A stretch of 64,000 nt of DNA from DASXQK01 sp963724385 (GTDB taxonomy: Bacteria; Pseudomonadota; Alphaproteobacteria; Dongiales; Dongiaceae), in assembly GCA_963724385.1 (NCBI GenBank), contig CAVRUJ010000001.1:434001-498000 (forward strand), written 5' to 3'. Under the pieces are notes generated by a model that was not told the DNA's origin, made no database searches, and saw only the letters and a list, made by a program, of their open reading frames with translations. The first letter of the stretch is position 1; every line of letters starts with the position of its first letter. The position numbers and the translations under genes are program-made. This document shows, one piece after another, positions 9,016 to 18,344 of the stretch.

Positions 9016-10305
9016 TCAGTCGTCGCCGGTCGATACGCTCGTCGCCGCCGACATTGGGCTCCGGCGCGCCGGCCTCGCCAGCGTCATGGCTCTATCGTAA
9101 GCCGCGAGCAGGGGCGGTACCGAATAGTCCCAGGCCAGGGCGTTGCGCACCCGATGCATGCCGAAGGCGGACATGCGCTGCCTGGCGGCGGCGTCATCGG
9201 CGAGGCCCATGATGCCGCGGGCAAGCGCGTCTTCATCGTTGGCCAGGACGTAGCGCGCAGCCTCGCCCGCCGAAACCCGCGCCTCAGCCAGGTCGTAGCA
9301 GACGATCGGCAGGCCGAAATACATGTACTCGACGATCTTGTTCATCGTGCTCCGGTCGGTCCAATCGTTCTTGGGGTCGGGATCGACCGCGATATCGGCC
9401 GATGAAAGAACGCGGCAAAGGGTCTCGTCGCTGACCCGCCCGGTGAAGGTGGTGTAGTCCGCAACGCCGATCTCGGCGGCATAGGCCTTGACCGCCGGCT
9501 GGTGCGGCCCGCCGCCGACGAGGACGCAGTGGAAGTCGGTGAAACGATAGTCCTCCACCAGGTGCTTTATGGCGCGGATCAGGTGATCGACGCCGTCCTG
9601 CTGGCAAATCTCCCCCAGATAGACGAGCAGGTGGCGTCGCCCTTGGCGCCAGGCCGGGTCCGGCGGATAGAGACGGAAGCGGGCGAGCTCGGGCCCGGAG
9701 CGCACGACGTAGATGTCCTCCGGCCGTTTGCCGCCGCGGGCTATGGCGATCGCCTTGTGGCTCTCGTTCGTCGTGATCACCACGCCCGCCAGGCGAAAGC
9801 TCCGCCGCTCGAGCCAAAGCAGAATGCGCAGCAACAATCCGCTGCCGCCGAACTTGGCCTGATACATCTCCGGCGACAGGTCGTGGTGATCGAACACGAA
9901 CAGTTTGCCGAAGGGCCGCCAGAGATATCCCAGCAGCCAGTAGGTTTCCGGCGGATTGCAGGCATGGATCAGGTCGAAGCCCCGACCGAACAGGCCGACA
10001 CGCAGCGACAGGAGCGTCGTCGCGACGAGGCACCACAGGAACTCGGCGGCGAAGCCGAGCTTGTTGGTGGCATCGATGGGAAGCGAGTAGCGATAGATGG
10101 CGACGTCCTCGAGAATCTCGAAGCTGGTGTTGAATCCTTTGGCCTTGGGACAAATGACCGAGACCCGATAGCCGGCCTTGGCGAGCGTGGTCGCTTCCAG
10201 CCAGACACGTCGATCGAAGGGCACAGGAAGATTCTGGACGACGATGAGGACGCGGCCGGCGCTCCTCGCCGAGGACATGCGCAAATTTGACACAGCCCGC
10301 TTCAT
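9016..10305 (-). CDS. Glycosyltransferase family 4 (WbuB-like)
   Basis: Retaining GT-B glycosyltransferase of about 429 residues. The N-terminal domain opens with VLIVVQNLPVPFDRRVWLEA, as in WbuB/WcaI-type proteins. The C-terminal domain carries the donor-binding region with DIAVDPDPKNDWTDRSTMNK followed by YMYFGLPIVCYDLAE. It should add one sugar to the lipid-linked repeat unit on the cytoplasmic face of the membrane. It starts a minus-strand run together with the 6-dehydrogenase, and the shared palindromic operator lies about 85 bp upstream. An internal ATG at 10278 is an alternative start. Confidence 0.9.
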   Translation of the reverse strand: MKRAVSNLRMSSARSAGRVLIVVQNLPVPFDRRVWLEATTLAKAGYRVSVICPKAKGFNTSFEILEDVAIYRYSLPIDATNKLGFAAEFLWCLVATTLLSLRVGLFGRGFDLIHACNPPETYWLLGYLWRPFGKLFVFDHHDLSPEMYQAKFGGSGLLLRILLWLERRSFRLAGVVITTNESHKAIAIARGGKRPEDIYVVRSGPELARFRLYPPDPAWRQGRRHLLVYLGEICQQDGVDHLIRAIKHLVEDYRFTDFHCVLVGGGPHQPAVKAYAAEIGVADYTTFTGRVSDETLCRVLSSADIAVDPDPKNDWTDRSTMNKIVEYMYFGLPIVCYDLAEARVSAGEAARYVLANDEDALARGIMGLADDAAARQRMSAFGMHRVRNALAWDYSVPPLLAAYDRAMTLARPARRSPMSAATSVSTGDD

Positions 10306-10388
10306 CCGCGCAGGCGCCCGGCGCAGCGCAACAACGCGGCTGCCACGGGGATCGGAGTGCTGAGAGAAGCGAGCGGCATATCCATTTT

Positions 10389-10421
10389 ATTAACGACGGC
10401 AGTCGTTAATGTCGGGTTACG
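10389..10421. promoter_or_regulatory. Palindromic operator candidate, copy 1, in a divergent promoter
   Basis: A 22-bp perfect palindrome, ATTAACGAC-GGCA-GTCGTTAAT (10389-10410), is followed by GTCGGGTTACG. A second copy at 23251-23283 matches at 27 of 33 aligned positions, including the trailing GGTTACG. It lies between the glycosyltransferase gene (minus) and asnB (plus), so one bound regulator could serve both directions. No regulator is encoded nearby. Confidence 0.68.
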
Positions 10422-10523
10422 TGGAAGCCCGAAGCTGGCGAAGTCATGCAAGGGGAAGGTTCCATCATCGGCGCGAATCACTTTCGGCGCCGCGCTGCGG
10501 CGCGCATCGGGGCGGGCTGAGCG

Positions 10524-12494
10524 ATGTGCGGGATCGCCGGCTTCGTGCTGACGGGCAACCTGCGCGACGCGGAACGACGCCTGCGCGCCATGGGAGACAG
10601 CGTCCGCCATCGCGGGCCGGATGGGGAAGGCTACGCGCAGTTCTCGGTGGGCGACCATCGGTACACCGTCGGCTTCGCCCAACGCCGCCTGGCGATCATC
10701 GATCTCGTCACCGGCGAGCAGCCGATGGCTCATCAGCAGGCCGGCGTCACGCTGATCTTCAACGGCGAGATCTACAACTTCAAGGAACTGCGCCAGGAGT
10801 TGGAAGCGCGGGGCGAGCAATTCCGCACGCGCTCCGACACCGAAGTCCTGCTGAACGCCTATGTCGCCTGGGGGCCTGCCTGCGTCCAGCGGCTGCGCGG
10901 GATGTTCGCCTTCGCGCTCTGGGACCATCCGCGCCGCCGGCTCATGCTGGCCCGGGACCATTTCGGCAAGAAGCCGCTCTACCTCCACGAGCGGGACGGC
11001 TTGCTGCTGTTCGGGTCCGAGATCAAGGCGCTGCTGGCATTCGGCGCGATCGAGCCTGCGCTCGACCGCGCCTCCATCGCCGATTACCTGGTCTATCGCT
11101 ATGTGCCGGCGCCCCATACGCTCTTCGCGGGCGTTCGCAAGCTCATGCCCGGCAGCTACGCGCTGTGGGAAAACGGGCGAATCACGGAGACGAGGTTCTA
11201 CACCCCGCCTTACGGCGAAGAACCAAAGCCGGGACCGCCGATCGCGGATCCCGTGGCCGCCTTCCGCGACAAGCTCGACGAAGCCGTGCGTCTGCGCATG
11301 GTCAGCGACGTGCCGTTCGGCGCCTTTCTCTCGGGCGGGATCGACAGCTCCAGCATCGTCGCCCTCATGACCCGGCACTCGGCCCAGCCGATCAACACCT
11401 TCGCGGTCGGCTTCCGCGAGGCGCGATACTCGGAACTGCACTATGCCAGGCTGGTGGCGGAAAAATTCGCCACGCGTCACGTCGAGGTCGTCGTTTCCGC
11501 CGACGACCTGATGCAACACCTGCCGACCTTGATCGAGCATGGCGACGCGCCGGTGGCCGATCCGTCCAACATCCCGCTGTACCTGATTTCGCGCGCCGCG
11601 GCGAGGAGCGTGAAGATGGTGTTGACCGGCGAGGGTTCGGACGAGCTGCTCGCGGGCTATCCCAAGCATTCCGCGGAGCGCTTCGCGGCACTGTATCAGC
11701 GCATCATGCCTGGGGCGCTGCACCGGCGGCTGGTCGAACCGCTGGCACACCTGCTTCCTTACGAGTTCCGACGGGTCAAGATCATGGCCGCGGCAATGGG
11801 CTTGCGGGACCCGCGGGAACGGCTTCCGCGCTGGCTGGGCGCGCTGTCCTTCTCCGAGCGCGACCGGCTGCTGGACGGCTCGGTGCCGCGCCGTCCCGTC
11901 GATGCCCAGCCTTTCGTAGCCAGCCCCCGCCGGTCCGCGCTGGAGCGGATGCTCTATTTCGACCAGACTTCCTGGCTGCCCGACAATTTGCTTGAACGGG
12001 GCGATCGAATATCCATGGCGGCTTCGATCGAGGCGCGCATGCCGTTCATGGATACGGAACTCGCCGCTCTGGTGGCGCGGTTGCCCGACAACTGGCGCAT
12101 CCGGGGCCTAGTCCAGAAGTACCTCTTGCGGACGGCCATGGCGGAGATCCTCCCGCCCGTCATCCTCGGCCGCCCCAAGGTCGGCTTCCGCGTCCCGGTG
12201 AACGAATGGTTCCGCGGCCCCATGCGAGCCTTCGTTCGCGACCACATTTCCGGCCAGCGCTCTCTCTCCCGCGAGCTCTGCGACAAGCGGCAGATCGAGC
12301 GGATTCTGCGCGAGCATGAAAGCGGCCGACAGAATCATGAGAAGCTGCTGTGGACACTGTTGAACCTGGAGCTGTTCCAGGAGCGTTACGCGCTGGCGCC
12401 GACGGTCACGCGGCTTGCCGATCATCGATCCGCCCTGGCCGCGCGGGCCGCCCTCGCGCGGGACTATCACAGGGCCTCCAAGGTCGGCCATTGA
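10524..12494 (+). CDS. asnB: Asparagine synthase (glutamine-hydrolysing)-type amidotransferase
   Basis: AsnB-family protein of 656 residues. The N-terminal glutaminase starts MCGIAGF with the nucleophile Cys2, followed by RGPDGEG, RLAIIDL and FNGEIYN. The C-terminal synthetase domain has the pyrophosphate loop LSGGIDSS and the later GEGSDELLAGY. By family it adenylates a carboxylate and amidates it with ammonia from glutamine. In polysaccharide loci such proteins can amidate uronic acids rather than make asparagine; next to an AlgD-like dehydrogenase and a CapK-like protein that is a reasonable inference. It starts the plus-strand run after the palindromic operator. Confidence 0.92.
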   Translation: MCGIAGFVLTGNLRDAERRLRAMGDSVRHRGPDGEGYAQFSVGDHRYTVGFAQRRLAIIDLVTGEQPMAHQQAGVTLIFNGEIYNFKELRQELEARGEQFRTRSDTEVLLNAYVAWGPACVQRLRGMFAFALWDHPRRRLMLARDHFGKKPLYLHERDGLLLFGSEIKALLAFGAIEPALDRASIADYLVYRYVPAPHTLFAGVRKLMPGSYALWENGRITETRFYTPPYGEEPKPGPPIADPVAAFRDKLDEAVRLRMVSDVPFGAFLSGGIDSSSIVALMTRHSAQPINTFAVGFREARYSELHYARLVAEKFATRHVEVVVSADDLMQHLPTLIEHGDAPVADPSNIPLYLISRAAARSVKMVLTGEGSDELLAGYPKHSAERFAALYQRIMPGALHRRLVEPLAHLLPYEFRRVKIMAAAMGLRDPRERLPRWLGALSFSERDRLLDGSVPRRPVDAQPFVASPRRSALERMLYFDQTSWLPDNLLERGDRISMAASIEARMPFMDTELAALVARLPDNWRIRGLVQKYLLRTAMAEILPPVILGRPKVGFRVPVNEWFRGPMRAFVRDHISGQRSLSRELCDKRQIERILREHESGRQNHEKLLWTLLNLELFQERYALAPTVTRLADHRSALAARAALARDYHRASKVGH

Positions 12495-12594
12495 CGGGCA
12501 TCGATGCCACGGCGGGTTGGCAGCAGTCCGATCTATCGGTGCTCCGCGGCGTGCCAGCTGAGCTTCACATCGCCGCAAGGCCGTAGGGCAAGCG

Positions 12595-13929
12595 ATGCGA
12601 TTGCGGAAAGTCCTGTCGCGCTACGACGGACGGCTGAAGGCCACCCGGTCGATCAGCGATGCCGTTCGCTACAATCCGCTTTACTACGGACCAGCAAGGA
12701 CCGCGATCGCCCGGTTCGCAGAGGTGGATTTCGAGGCCCGCGGCATGCTCGCGGACCGGCTCTTTCGCGCCGTTGCCCGCCAGGCTCGCCAGACCGGCTA
12801 TGGCCGCGGGCGGCCTGAGGACCCCTCCTGCTGGCCGGTGCTGCAAAAGGCCGAGATCCGCGACCATCCCGAAAACTTCTTTCGCCGGACCCTGATCCGT
12901 GTTCCGGCCACAACGGGGGGCACCACGGGCACGCCTCTTAGGCTCGCGCGCTCGCTCAGAGGCGTCGCGGCGGAGCAGGCCTTCATTGATTCATTGATCG
13001 AGGAAGACGGCTTGTCGTTTCGCACCGCGAAGGTTGCCGTGATGCGTGCCTTCACCATCAAGGACCGGGCCGACGAAGAACCGCCGTTCGGCTTCCGCAC
13101 CCAGGGCGGGCGCTGCCTGATGCTTTCCAGTTACCATCTCTCCGGGAAGACCGCAGCCTGGTACGCGAGCGAATTGGAACGCTTCGAACCGGACGTGCTG
13201 TTCGCCTACCCTTCCATGCTGGCGCGGCTGTTGAACAGCCTGGCGGACGGCTCGAGCGCCCTCAGAGTACCGATCAGCCTGTGCTCGTCGGAAATGATAC
13301 CGGACGGGCTCAGGGCCGACGCGGCGCGGGTCCTGTCGACCCGGATCGTCGACTACTATGGTCTCGCCGAGCGGGTCTGCTTCGCCTGGTCCAAGGACGG
13401 AGAGCGCTTCTACTTTTCGCCCGCTTATGGGCGGACCGAGCTGCTTCCTTCCCCGGTCGATCCCGATATCCCCGGCGCAGCGGCGGCCCAAATCGTGGCC
13501 ACGGGCTTCTGGAACGATGCAATGCCGTTGGTTCGCTACGAGACCGGCGACCTCGCCATCATTCCGGCCAACGCGAGCCAGCGCGACATCCGCGAAATCG
13601 AGCTGGGCCTGAAGCCGTTCCTGGGGATCCTCGGGCGGCAGGACGACGCCGTCCGGCTGCCGGACGGCACCGTCGTATTCGGGCTCAACCAGATTGCCAA
13701 GGTCGCCGAGAATGCCTCCCAGGTCCAGTTCGTCCAATTGGAGCCGCTCAAGGTCGCGCTCTACGTCGTGCCGAAGCCGGAATACGGAGCAGACGACAGC
13801 GAAGCGCTGCTGAAGGCCGCCAGGGCCCGGTTCCCTGCCAATGTCGAAGTCAGCCTGTCGGCGGTGGGCAAGCTGAGGCAGACCGCGGCCGGCAAGACGC
13901 CTTTCGTGATCCCGCTGCGATCCTTGTGA
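12595..13929 (+). CDS. CapK-like phenylacetate-CoA ligase family protein
   Basis: A 444-residue adenylate-forming enzyme. The phosphate-binding segment TTGGTTGTPLRLARS (about residues 104-118) and a later DYYGLAERVCFAW segment fit the phenylacetate-CoA ligase/CapK group. The C-terminal ILGRQDDAVRLPDG and the lysine-rich end (KTPF) complete the fold. CapK-like proteins are frequent in capsule and exopolysaccharide loci, where their exact reaction is usually unknown. It follows asnB by 100 bp in the same direction. Activation of an acyl or amino-acid substituent for the polymer is possible, but this is inference. Confidence 0.85.
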   Translation: MRLRKVLSRYDGRLKATRSISDAVRYNPLYYGPARTAIARFAEVDFEARGMLADRLFRAVARQARQTGYGRGRPEDPSCWPVLQKAEIRDHPENFFRRTLIRVPATTGGTTGTPLRLARSLRGVAAEQAFIDSLIEEDGLSFRTAKVAVMRAFTIKDRADEEPPFGFRTQGGRCLMLSSYHLSGKTAAWYASELERFEPDVLFAYPSMLARLLNSLADGSSALRVPISLCSSEMIPDGLRADAARVLSTRIVDYYGLAERVCFAWSKDGERFYFSPAYGRTELLPSPVDPDIPGAAAAQIVATGFWNDAMPLVRYETGDLAIIPANASQRDIREIELGLKPFLGILGRQDDAVRLPDGTVVFGLNQIAKVAENASQVQFVQLEPLKVALYVVPKPEYGADDSEALLKAARARFPANVEVSLSAVGKLRQTAAGKTPFVIPLRSL

Positions 13930-14159
13930 GAAATTCGGGTTAGGGCATTGTTTACTGAACGGACCATACCCTCGGCCTCGATAGGCAGCTGGCCGAGCGT
14001 TCGCGGTCATCCTAGAGCACGAAATGCAGCATACCCGTCGACTGCTCGCGCGGTGCGTCGATATAGCCGAGGGCCTGCCATGACCCGGCCGACATGTTCG
14101 ATCCCCGATCAGTCGGCGGTCGATCGGGCGTGGCCGGAATATCGTTCGAGGGGCAGGCC

Positions 14160-15524
14160 ATGAGCAATGTCGCCGCCACCCCACTCGGGTCGCAATTCGC
14201 TAGCCCGCCTCGCAGCCGCTTCGCCGCGCGGTTCCACTATCTGTATGCGATGTTCGCGATCGCGATCTACGAAGGGGCCTTCACGCAATCATTCCGCTTC
14301 GCCCGCGGCGACGAGCACCTGCTGCCGGGTCAAACCGAGATCGTGAGCACGATCACCCAGGCGATCATCCTGTCGGTGCTGGTCGTTCTCGTCTGGATCA
14401 AGCGCGGCGAGTTCGCACGCGCCTTGAAAAATATGCTCCCCTATCTCCTGATCCTCGCGCTGTGCGCGGTCTCCGCCCTCTGGTCCGACTATCCGTTCCC
14501 CACGCTCCGGCGCAGCGTCACGCTCACGAGCTGCGTCTTTTTCGGTATCTATTGCTACGTGACCTTCGGGCTGCGCGGCACGGTGGCGATTTTGGGGCGC
14601 ACCACGGTGCTGCTGGCGCTCCTGTCGCTGGTGACATTCGTGCTTCTGCCGTCCGTCGGCCGCGAAACCGCCTTCGGCTACGAGGGCGCCATGCGCGGCG
14701 TCTTTCCCCAGAAGAATACGATGGGCGAGGCCATGCTGCTGGCGATCAGCTGCTATCTCTTTCAGCTGATCGAGGGATCGAAAACGCCGCGGGCGGCGCT
14801 GGCGGCCGTCGGCCTGCTCCTGGTTTCGATCGTGGTCGCCCAGTCGGCAACGTCCCTGGTCCTGGCGATGATCGTGATCGCCGTCGGGCTGATCTTCTAT
14901 TCGGCGAGAGACTGGCGGCTGCGATGGATGGTCATCTACGGTTTCGCCTTGCTGGGCAGCCTGATCCTCATTGTCTTCGTCTTCGATTCCGATGCGATCT
15001 TCGCCGTGCTCAACCGCGACCCGTCCTTTACGGGGCGGCTGCCGCTTTGGCAGATGTCGCTGAGGGCGATCATGCTGCGGCCGTGGCTCGGTTACGGATA
15101 CTCCGGCTTTTGGAACCAGGATTCGCCCACGGTCCAGTACATCTGGTGGGTGCTCGACTGGCAGGCGCCCTCGGCGCACAACGGGTACCTGGACATCTGC
15201 CTCCAGATCGGCGTTGTCGGCGTGGCGCTGTACCTGTGGGTCTGGGGCAAGACCATCACTCTGTCCCTGCGCGCCTCGGCGAACGGCGGCCCTCCCGAGG
15301 CGAAGTGGATCCTGCTTTTCATGCTCATCAACGTGCTGCTGAACCTGGACGAAGGACCGTTGCCCTACCCCGACCAGTTCACGGTGATGATGCCGGGCGC
15401 CATCCTGCTTCTCGAGCAATGGCGGCAAGGCCGGGCAGCGCTCGCGCGCGGCAAGCGCGGCGGGCCGCGCTTCGAGCCGACGCGCTTTGCGGCCGGGCGC
15501 TGGCAGCCTGGGCAGCGTGCCTGA
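14160..15524 (+). CDS. O-antigen ligase/polymerase family membrane protein (Wzy-like)
   Basis: About 454 residues with ten or more hydrophobic segments and a large periplasmic loop in the second half (QMSLRAIMLRPWLGYGYSGF) that is characteristic of the Wzy_C/O-antigen ligase domain, including the YGYSGFW motif. It probably polymerises lipid-linked repeat units in the periplasm. The ATG at 14160 has GAGGGGCAGG just upstream; an ATG at 14094 would add 22 unlikely residues. The glycosyltransferase gene starts 8 bp after its stop, showing an operon with the following genes. Confidence 0.87.
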   Translation: MSNVAATPLGSQFASPPRSRFAARFHYLYAMFAIAIYEGAFTQSFRFARGDEHLLPGQTEIVSTITQAIILSVLVVLVWIKRGEFARALKNMLPYLLILALCAVSALWSDYPFPTLRRSVTLTSCVFFGIYCYVTFGLRGTVAILGRTTVLLALLSLVTFVLLPSVGRETAFGYEGAMRGVFPQKNTMGEAMLLAISCYLFQLIEGSKTPRAALAAVGLLLVSIVVAQSATSLVLAMIVIAVGLIFYSARDWRLRWMVIYGFALLGSLILIVFVFDSDAIFAVLNRDPSFTGRLPLWQMSLRAIMLRPWLGYGYSGFWNQDSPTVQYIWWVLDWQAPSAHNGYLDICLQIGVVGVALYLWVWGKTITLSLRASANGGPPEAKWILLFMLINVLLNLDEGPLPYPDQFTVMMPGAILLLEQWRQGRAALARGKRGGPRFEPTRFAAGRWQPGQRA

Positions 15525-15531
15525 GGCCGGA

Positions 15532-16476
15532 ATGGCGCTCGTTTCCGTCATCATTCCCACGACAGGACGGCCGAAGCTCGTCTTGCGCGCACTAGCGAGC
15601 GTGCTGGGCCAGACGCATGGCGAGCTCGAGGTCATCGTCGTCGTCGACGGCCCGAATCCGGAAACGATCGCCGCGCTCGGCGGGATCGCCGACCCGAGAG
15701 TACGCGTGCTGCAGAACCGTGAGTCGCTCGGGCCCGGTCCGGCGCGCAACATCGGCGCAGCGCAGGCGCGCGGGGAATGGATCGCCTTTCTCGACGACGA
15801 CGACGAGTGGATGCCGCAAAAGCTCGAAATCCAGCTTGCCGGCGCCTCGGTCGATGAATCGACAATGCTCAGCTGCCGATGCCGGGTGCTGACCGCCCAT
15901 GCAGCCTACGAATGGCCGCGCCGGATCTACGACGGCCGTGTCCCGGTGGATGAGTACCTTTGGGGCCGCCGGTCGCTGTGCCGGGGCGAGGCCTATCTTG
16001 CGACCGCTTCCTACCTGATGCCGCGTCGGCTGTTCGCCACGGCCGGGTTCGGAACCACGCGCCACAACGAGGACGACACGCTGCTGCTGCGCCTGACCAA
16101 GCAGCTGGGAGCCAGGATCAGGATGCTTCCGCAGGTGCTGGTCGTCATTCATGCCGAGGACCAGAGCCTGTCGCTGGGGGCCAATTTTCCCTGGCGCGAA
16201 GCCCTGGCGTGGCTTGACAGCATGGGGCCGCTGGTCACGCCGCGCGCCTATAGCGGATTCTGCCTCGTGGTCCTGGCGTCCCGGGCGAAGCAAACCCGCG
16301 ACTACGGCGCTTTCCCGCTGCTGCTGCGGCGCAGCCTCGCGCGCGGTCGGCCGACGTCCATGCAGCTTCTGCTGTTCGCCGCCTTCTGGCTATTGCCGAT
16401 GGACCTGCGTCAGCGCCTGCGTGCGCTTTCCGGGCAGGCAGGATCCGTGAATCGTCAGGACCAGGGTGCATGCTGA
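15532..16476 (+). CDS. Glycosyltransferase family 2
   Basis: GT-A fold transferase of about 314 residues. It begins SVIIPTTGRPKLVLRALASV, then has VVDGPNP, the GPGPARNIGAAQARGEWIAF segment and the metal-binding FLDDDDEW. It should transfer a sugar from a nucleotide donor to the growing repeat unit in the cytoplasm. The ATG at 15532 follows GAGGCCGGA; a start at 15487 would overlap the previous gene. Its stop overlaps the start of the flippase gene (ATGCTGA), so translation is coupled. Confidence 0.9.
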   Translation: MALVSVIIPTTGRPKLVLRALASVLGQTHGELEVIVVVDGPNPETIAALGGIADPRVRVLQNRESLGPGPARNIGAAQARGEWIAFLDDDDEWMPQKLEIQLAGASVDESTMLSCRCRVLTAHAAYEWPRRIYDGRVPVDEYLWGRRSLCRGEAYLATASYLMPRRLFATAGFGTTRHNEDDTLLLRLTKQLGARIRMLPQVLVVIHAEDQSLSLGANFPWREALAWLDSMGPLVTPRAYSGFCLVVLASRAKQTRDYGAFPLLLRRSLARGRPTSMQLLLFAAFWLLPMDLRQRLRALSGQAGSVNRQDQGAC

Positions 16477-17924
16477 TCCGTCACAGTTTTCTCTATGTGG
16501 TCGCCCGCATCCTCCCGGGTCTGCTGGGCATGGTGACGACGGCGATCCTGACGCGCCTGCTCGACGTTCGCGGCTACGGGCTCTACGGGCTCGCCTTGGT
16601 CATCATGACTTTCGTCTCGACCATGGGGTTCGAGTGGCTTGGCATCTCCTTCGTCAGGTTCAACGAGGGCCGGCAGGACGACGAGCGGATGGTCGCGACC
16701 TTCGTCCACATGTTCTTGGCCGTCATGGTTCTCAGCGCCGGGCTGGTGGCGCTCGCCTGGGTCCTGGGTCTGTTTTCGGCCACATTGGCTCCCGTCTATC
16801 TGCTCGGGATTCTCCTTGCCTGGAGCTATTCCTGGTTCGAGCTGGCCGCCAGGCTCGAGACGGCCAACATGCGCCCGATGCGCTATCTCGGCATGAATCT
16901 GGGCCGCGCCGGATTGATTCTGCTGGGCGCGGCGGGTGCGGGCTGGCTGACGCGCGACCCGGTCTGGACGACGGTCGGCACGGGGCTCGGCATGCTGGGC
17001 GGGGCAATGTTCGGAAGCCTGCGCCAACATCGGATGGCACCTCGCCTGTTCGACCGCGACCTGGCGCTCAAGGTCGTCGCCTTCGGCCTGCCGATGGCCA
17101 TCAGCATGACGCTCACCGGCGTCATCACCAGCGGCACGCGTGCGCTCGTCCAGTTCCTCGATTCCTCCGAAGCGCTCGGCCTCTACACCGCGGCCTTCGT
17201 GCTGGTTCAGAACAGCCTGGCGATCATGGCCTCGGGCATCGCCGCGGCGGGCTATCCGCTCGCCGTCCGCGCCGTCGAAAGCGGCGATCCCATGCGCGCA
17301 AGGCGGCAGCTGCTGGCCAACGGCACCTTGCTGCTTACCGTCCTGGCGCCGGCCTGCCTCGGCATGGCACTCACCGCCGAGGGCATTTCGACCACCCTCG
17401 TCGGGCCGAAATTCTCGGCGGGCGTGGCCGCGATCACGCCATGGATGGCGGCGGGAACGTTCTTCGCCGGTTTCCGGGCTCACTACCTCGATCACGCGTT
17501 CCAGCTCGGGCGCCGGCCGAGCCTGCAAATCTGGGTCACCTGCGTGGCGGCCATCGTCGCCACCGCGTTCAGCTGCTATCTGATTCCGCGCGAGGGCCCT
17601 GTGGGTGCCGCGATCGCTGTCACCATCGCGATGGCGGTTTCATGCTGCCATGCCGTGGTCGCGGGCCGCTCGGCCTATCCCATTCCGTTCCCGGTCGGGG
17701 CGGCGCCGCGGGTCGCGCTCGGCTGCGCCCTCATGGCGGTCGCCGTGCACGCCGTGCCCGGCCGGGGTCTTCGCAGCCTGCTGCTGCAGGTCGCCGTCGG
17801 CATTCTCGCCTACGGCGCGGCCGCGCTGGCGCTCAATCTCCTCGACCTGCGCAGCCGGGCCGTCGAATTCCTGTCGAGCCGCCCGTGGCGGCGAGAAGTC
17901 CCGGTCCAAGGAGTCGACCTGTGA
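16470..17924 (+). CDS. Oligosaccharide flippase (Wzx-like, MOP superfamily)
   Basis: A 484-residue polytopic membrane protein with about 12-14 hydrophobic segments. The N-terminal pattern LLGMVTTAILTRLLDVRGYGLYGL is typical of the polysaccharide flippases of the MOP superfamily. It should move undecaprenyl-linked repeat units across the inner membrane. It overlaps the GT2 gene by 7 bp, and its stop overlaps the GTG start of the following lipoprotein gene (GTGA), so all are probably cotranscribed with the Wzy-like gene. Confidence 0.88.
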   Translation: MLIRHSFLYVVARILPGLLGMVTTAILTRLLDVRGYGLYGLALVIMTFVSTMGFEWLGISFVRFNEGRQDDERMVATFVHMFLAVMVLSAGLVALAWVLGLFSATLAPVYLLGILLAWSYSWFELAARLETANMRPMRYLGMNLGRAGLILLGAAGAGWLTRDPVWTTVGTGLGMLGGAMFGSLRQHRMAPRLFDRDLALKVVAFGLPMAISMTLTGVITSGTRALVQFLDSSEALGLYTAAFVLVQNSLAIMASGIAAAGYPLAVRAVESGDPMRARRQLLANGTLLLTVLAPACLGMALTAEGISTTLVGPKFSAGVAAITPWMAAGTFFAGFRAHYLDHAFQLGRRPSLQIWVTCVAAIVATAFSCYLIPREGPVGAAIAVTIAMAVSCCHAVVAGRSAYPIPFPVGAAPRVALGCALMAVAVHAVPGRGLRSLLLQVAVGILAYGAAALALNLLDLRSRAVEFLSSRPWRREVPVQGVDL

Positions 17925-18304
17925 GGCGCCTGCCCTGGGCCCTGGCGGCAACGCTCTTAGCGCTCGCGGGTTGCGACCTCGCGATGGCGCAGCAGACTGC
18001 GGCGTCGACGGAACCTGCCATGCGGGGAACCGTCGCCATCCATATCCGCGCCGCCGACTACGGGCATAGCGGCGCTTCCACCGATTGCTCGGTCACCGAG
18101 GCGGTGCGGCAGCTCTGCGAAGGCAAGCAGCGTTGCGTCGTGGATGTGAGCGATCGGCTGTGCCCCCCTCCGGCTGAACTGCCCAAGGGTCTGATCCTGA
18201 CTCTGTCTGTCCGGTACAGCTGCCAGGCCGTGGGTGCGGCGCATTTCGGCGCAGCGGACAAGCCGTTTCAACTGACCATCGCGTGCCATCCCAACGGGTC
18301 ATGA
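17921..18304 (+). CDS. Small secreted or lipoprotein-like protein with SUEL/rhamnose-binding-lectin-like domain
   Basis: A 127-residue protein read from the GTG at 17921, which overlaps the flippase stop and is preceded by AAGGAG. The N-terminus is an export signal with a lipobox-like LALAGC, though AMAQQ could also be a signal peptidase I site. The mature part carries IRAADYG, a CEGKQRCVVDV segment and LSVRYSC. This spacing resembles the galactose/rhamnose-binding lectin (SUEL) domain, with fewer cysteines than animal versions. I infer that it binds sugars, perhaps the polymer made by this locus. No function is established; confidence in the reading frame is higher than in the domain call. 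Confidence 0.66.
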   Translation: MRRLPWALAATLLALAGCDLAMAQQTAASTEPAMRGTVAIHIRAADYGHSGASTDCSVTEAVRQLCEGKQRCVVDVSDRLCPPPAELPKGLILTLSVRYSCQAVGAAHFGAADKPFQLTIACHPNGS

Positions 18305-18344
18305 AGGACGCTGCCGCCGCGCCCGGGCGACCGCGAAACCGCGG

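Noticed and set aside
16466..18304. A 612-codon plus-strand frame covering the flippase gene and the lectin-like gene
   Set aside because: The first part is a shadow of the flippase gene. The GTG at 17921 with AAGGAG upstream starts the real small gene.
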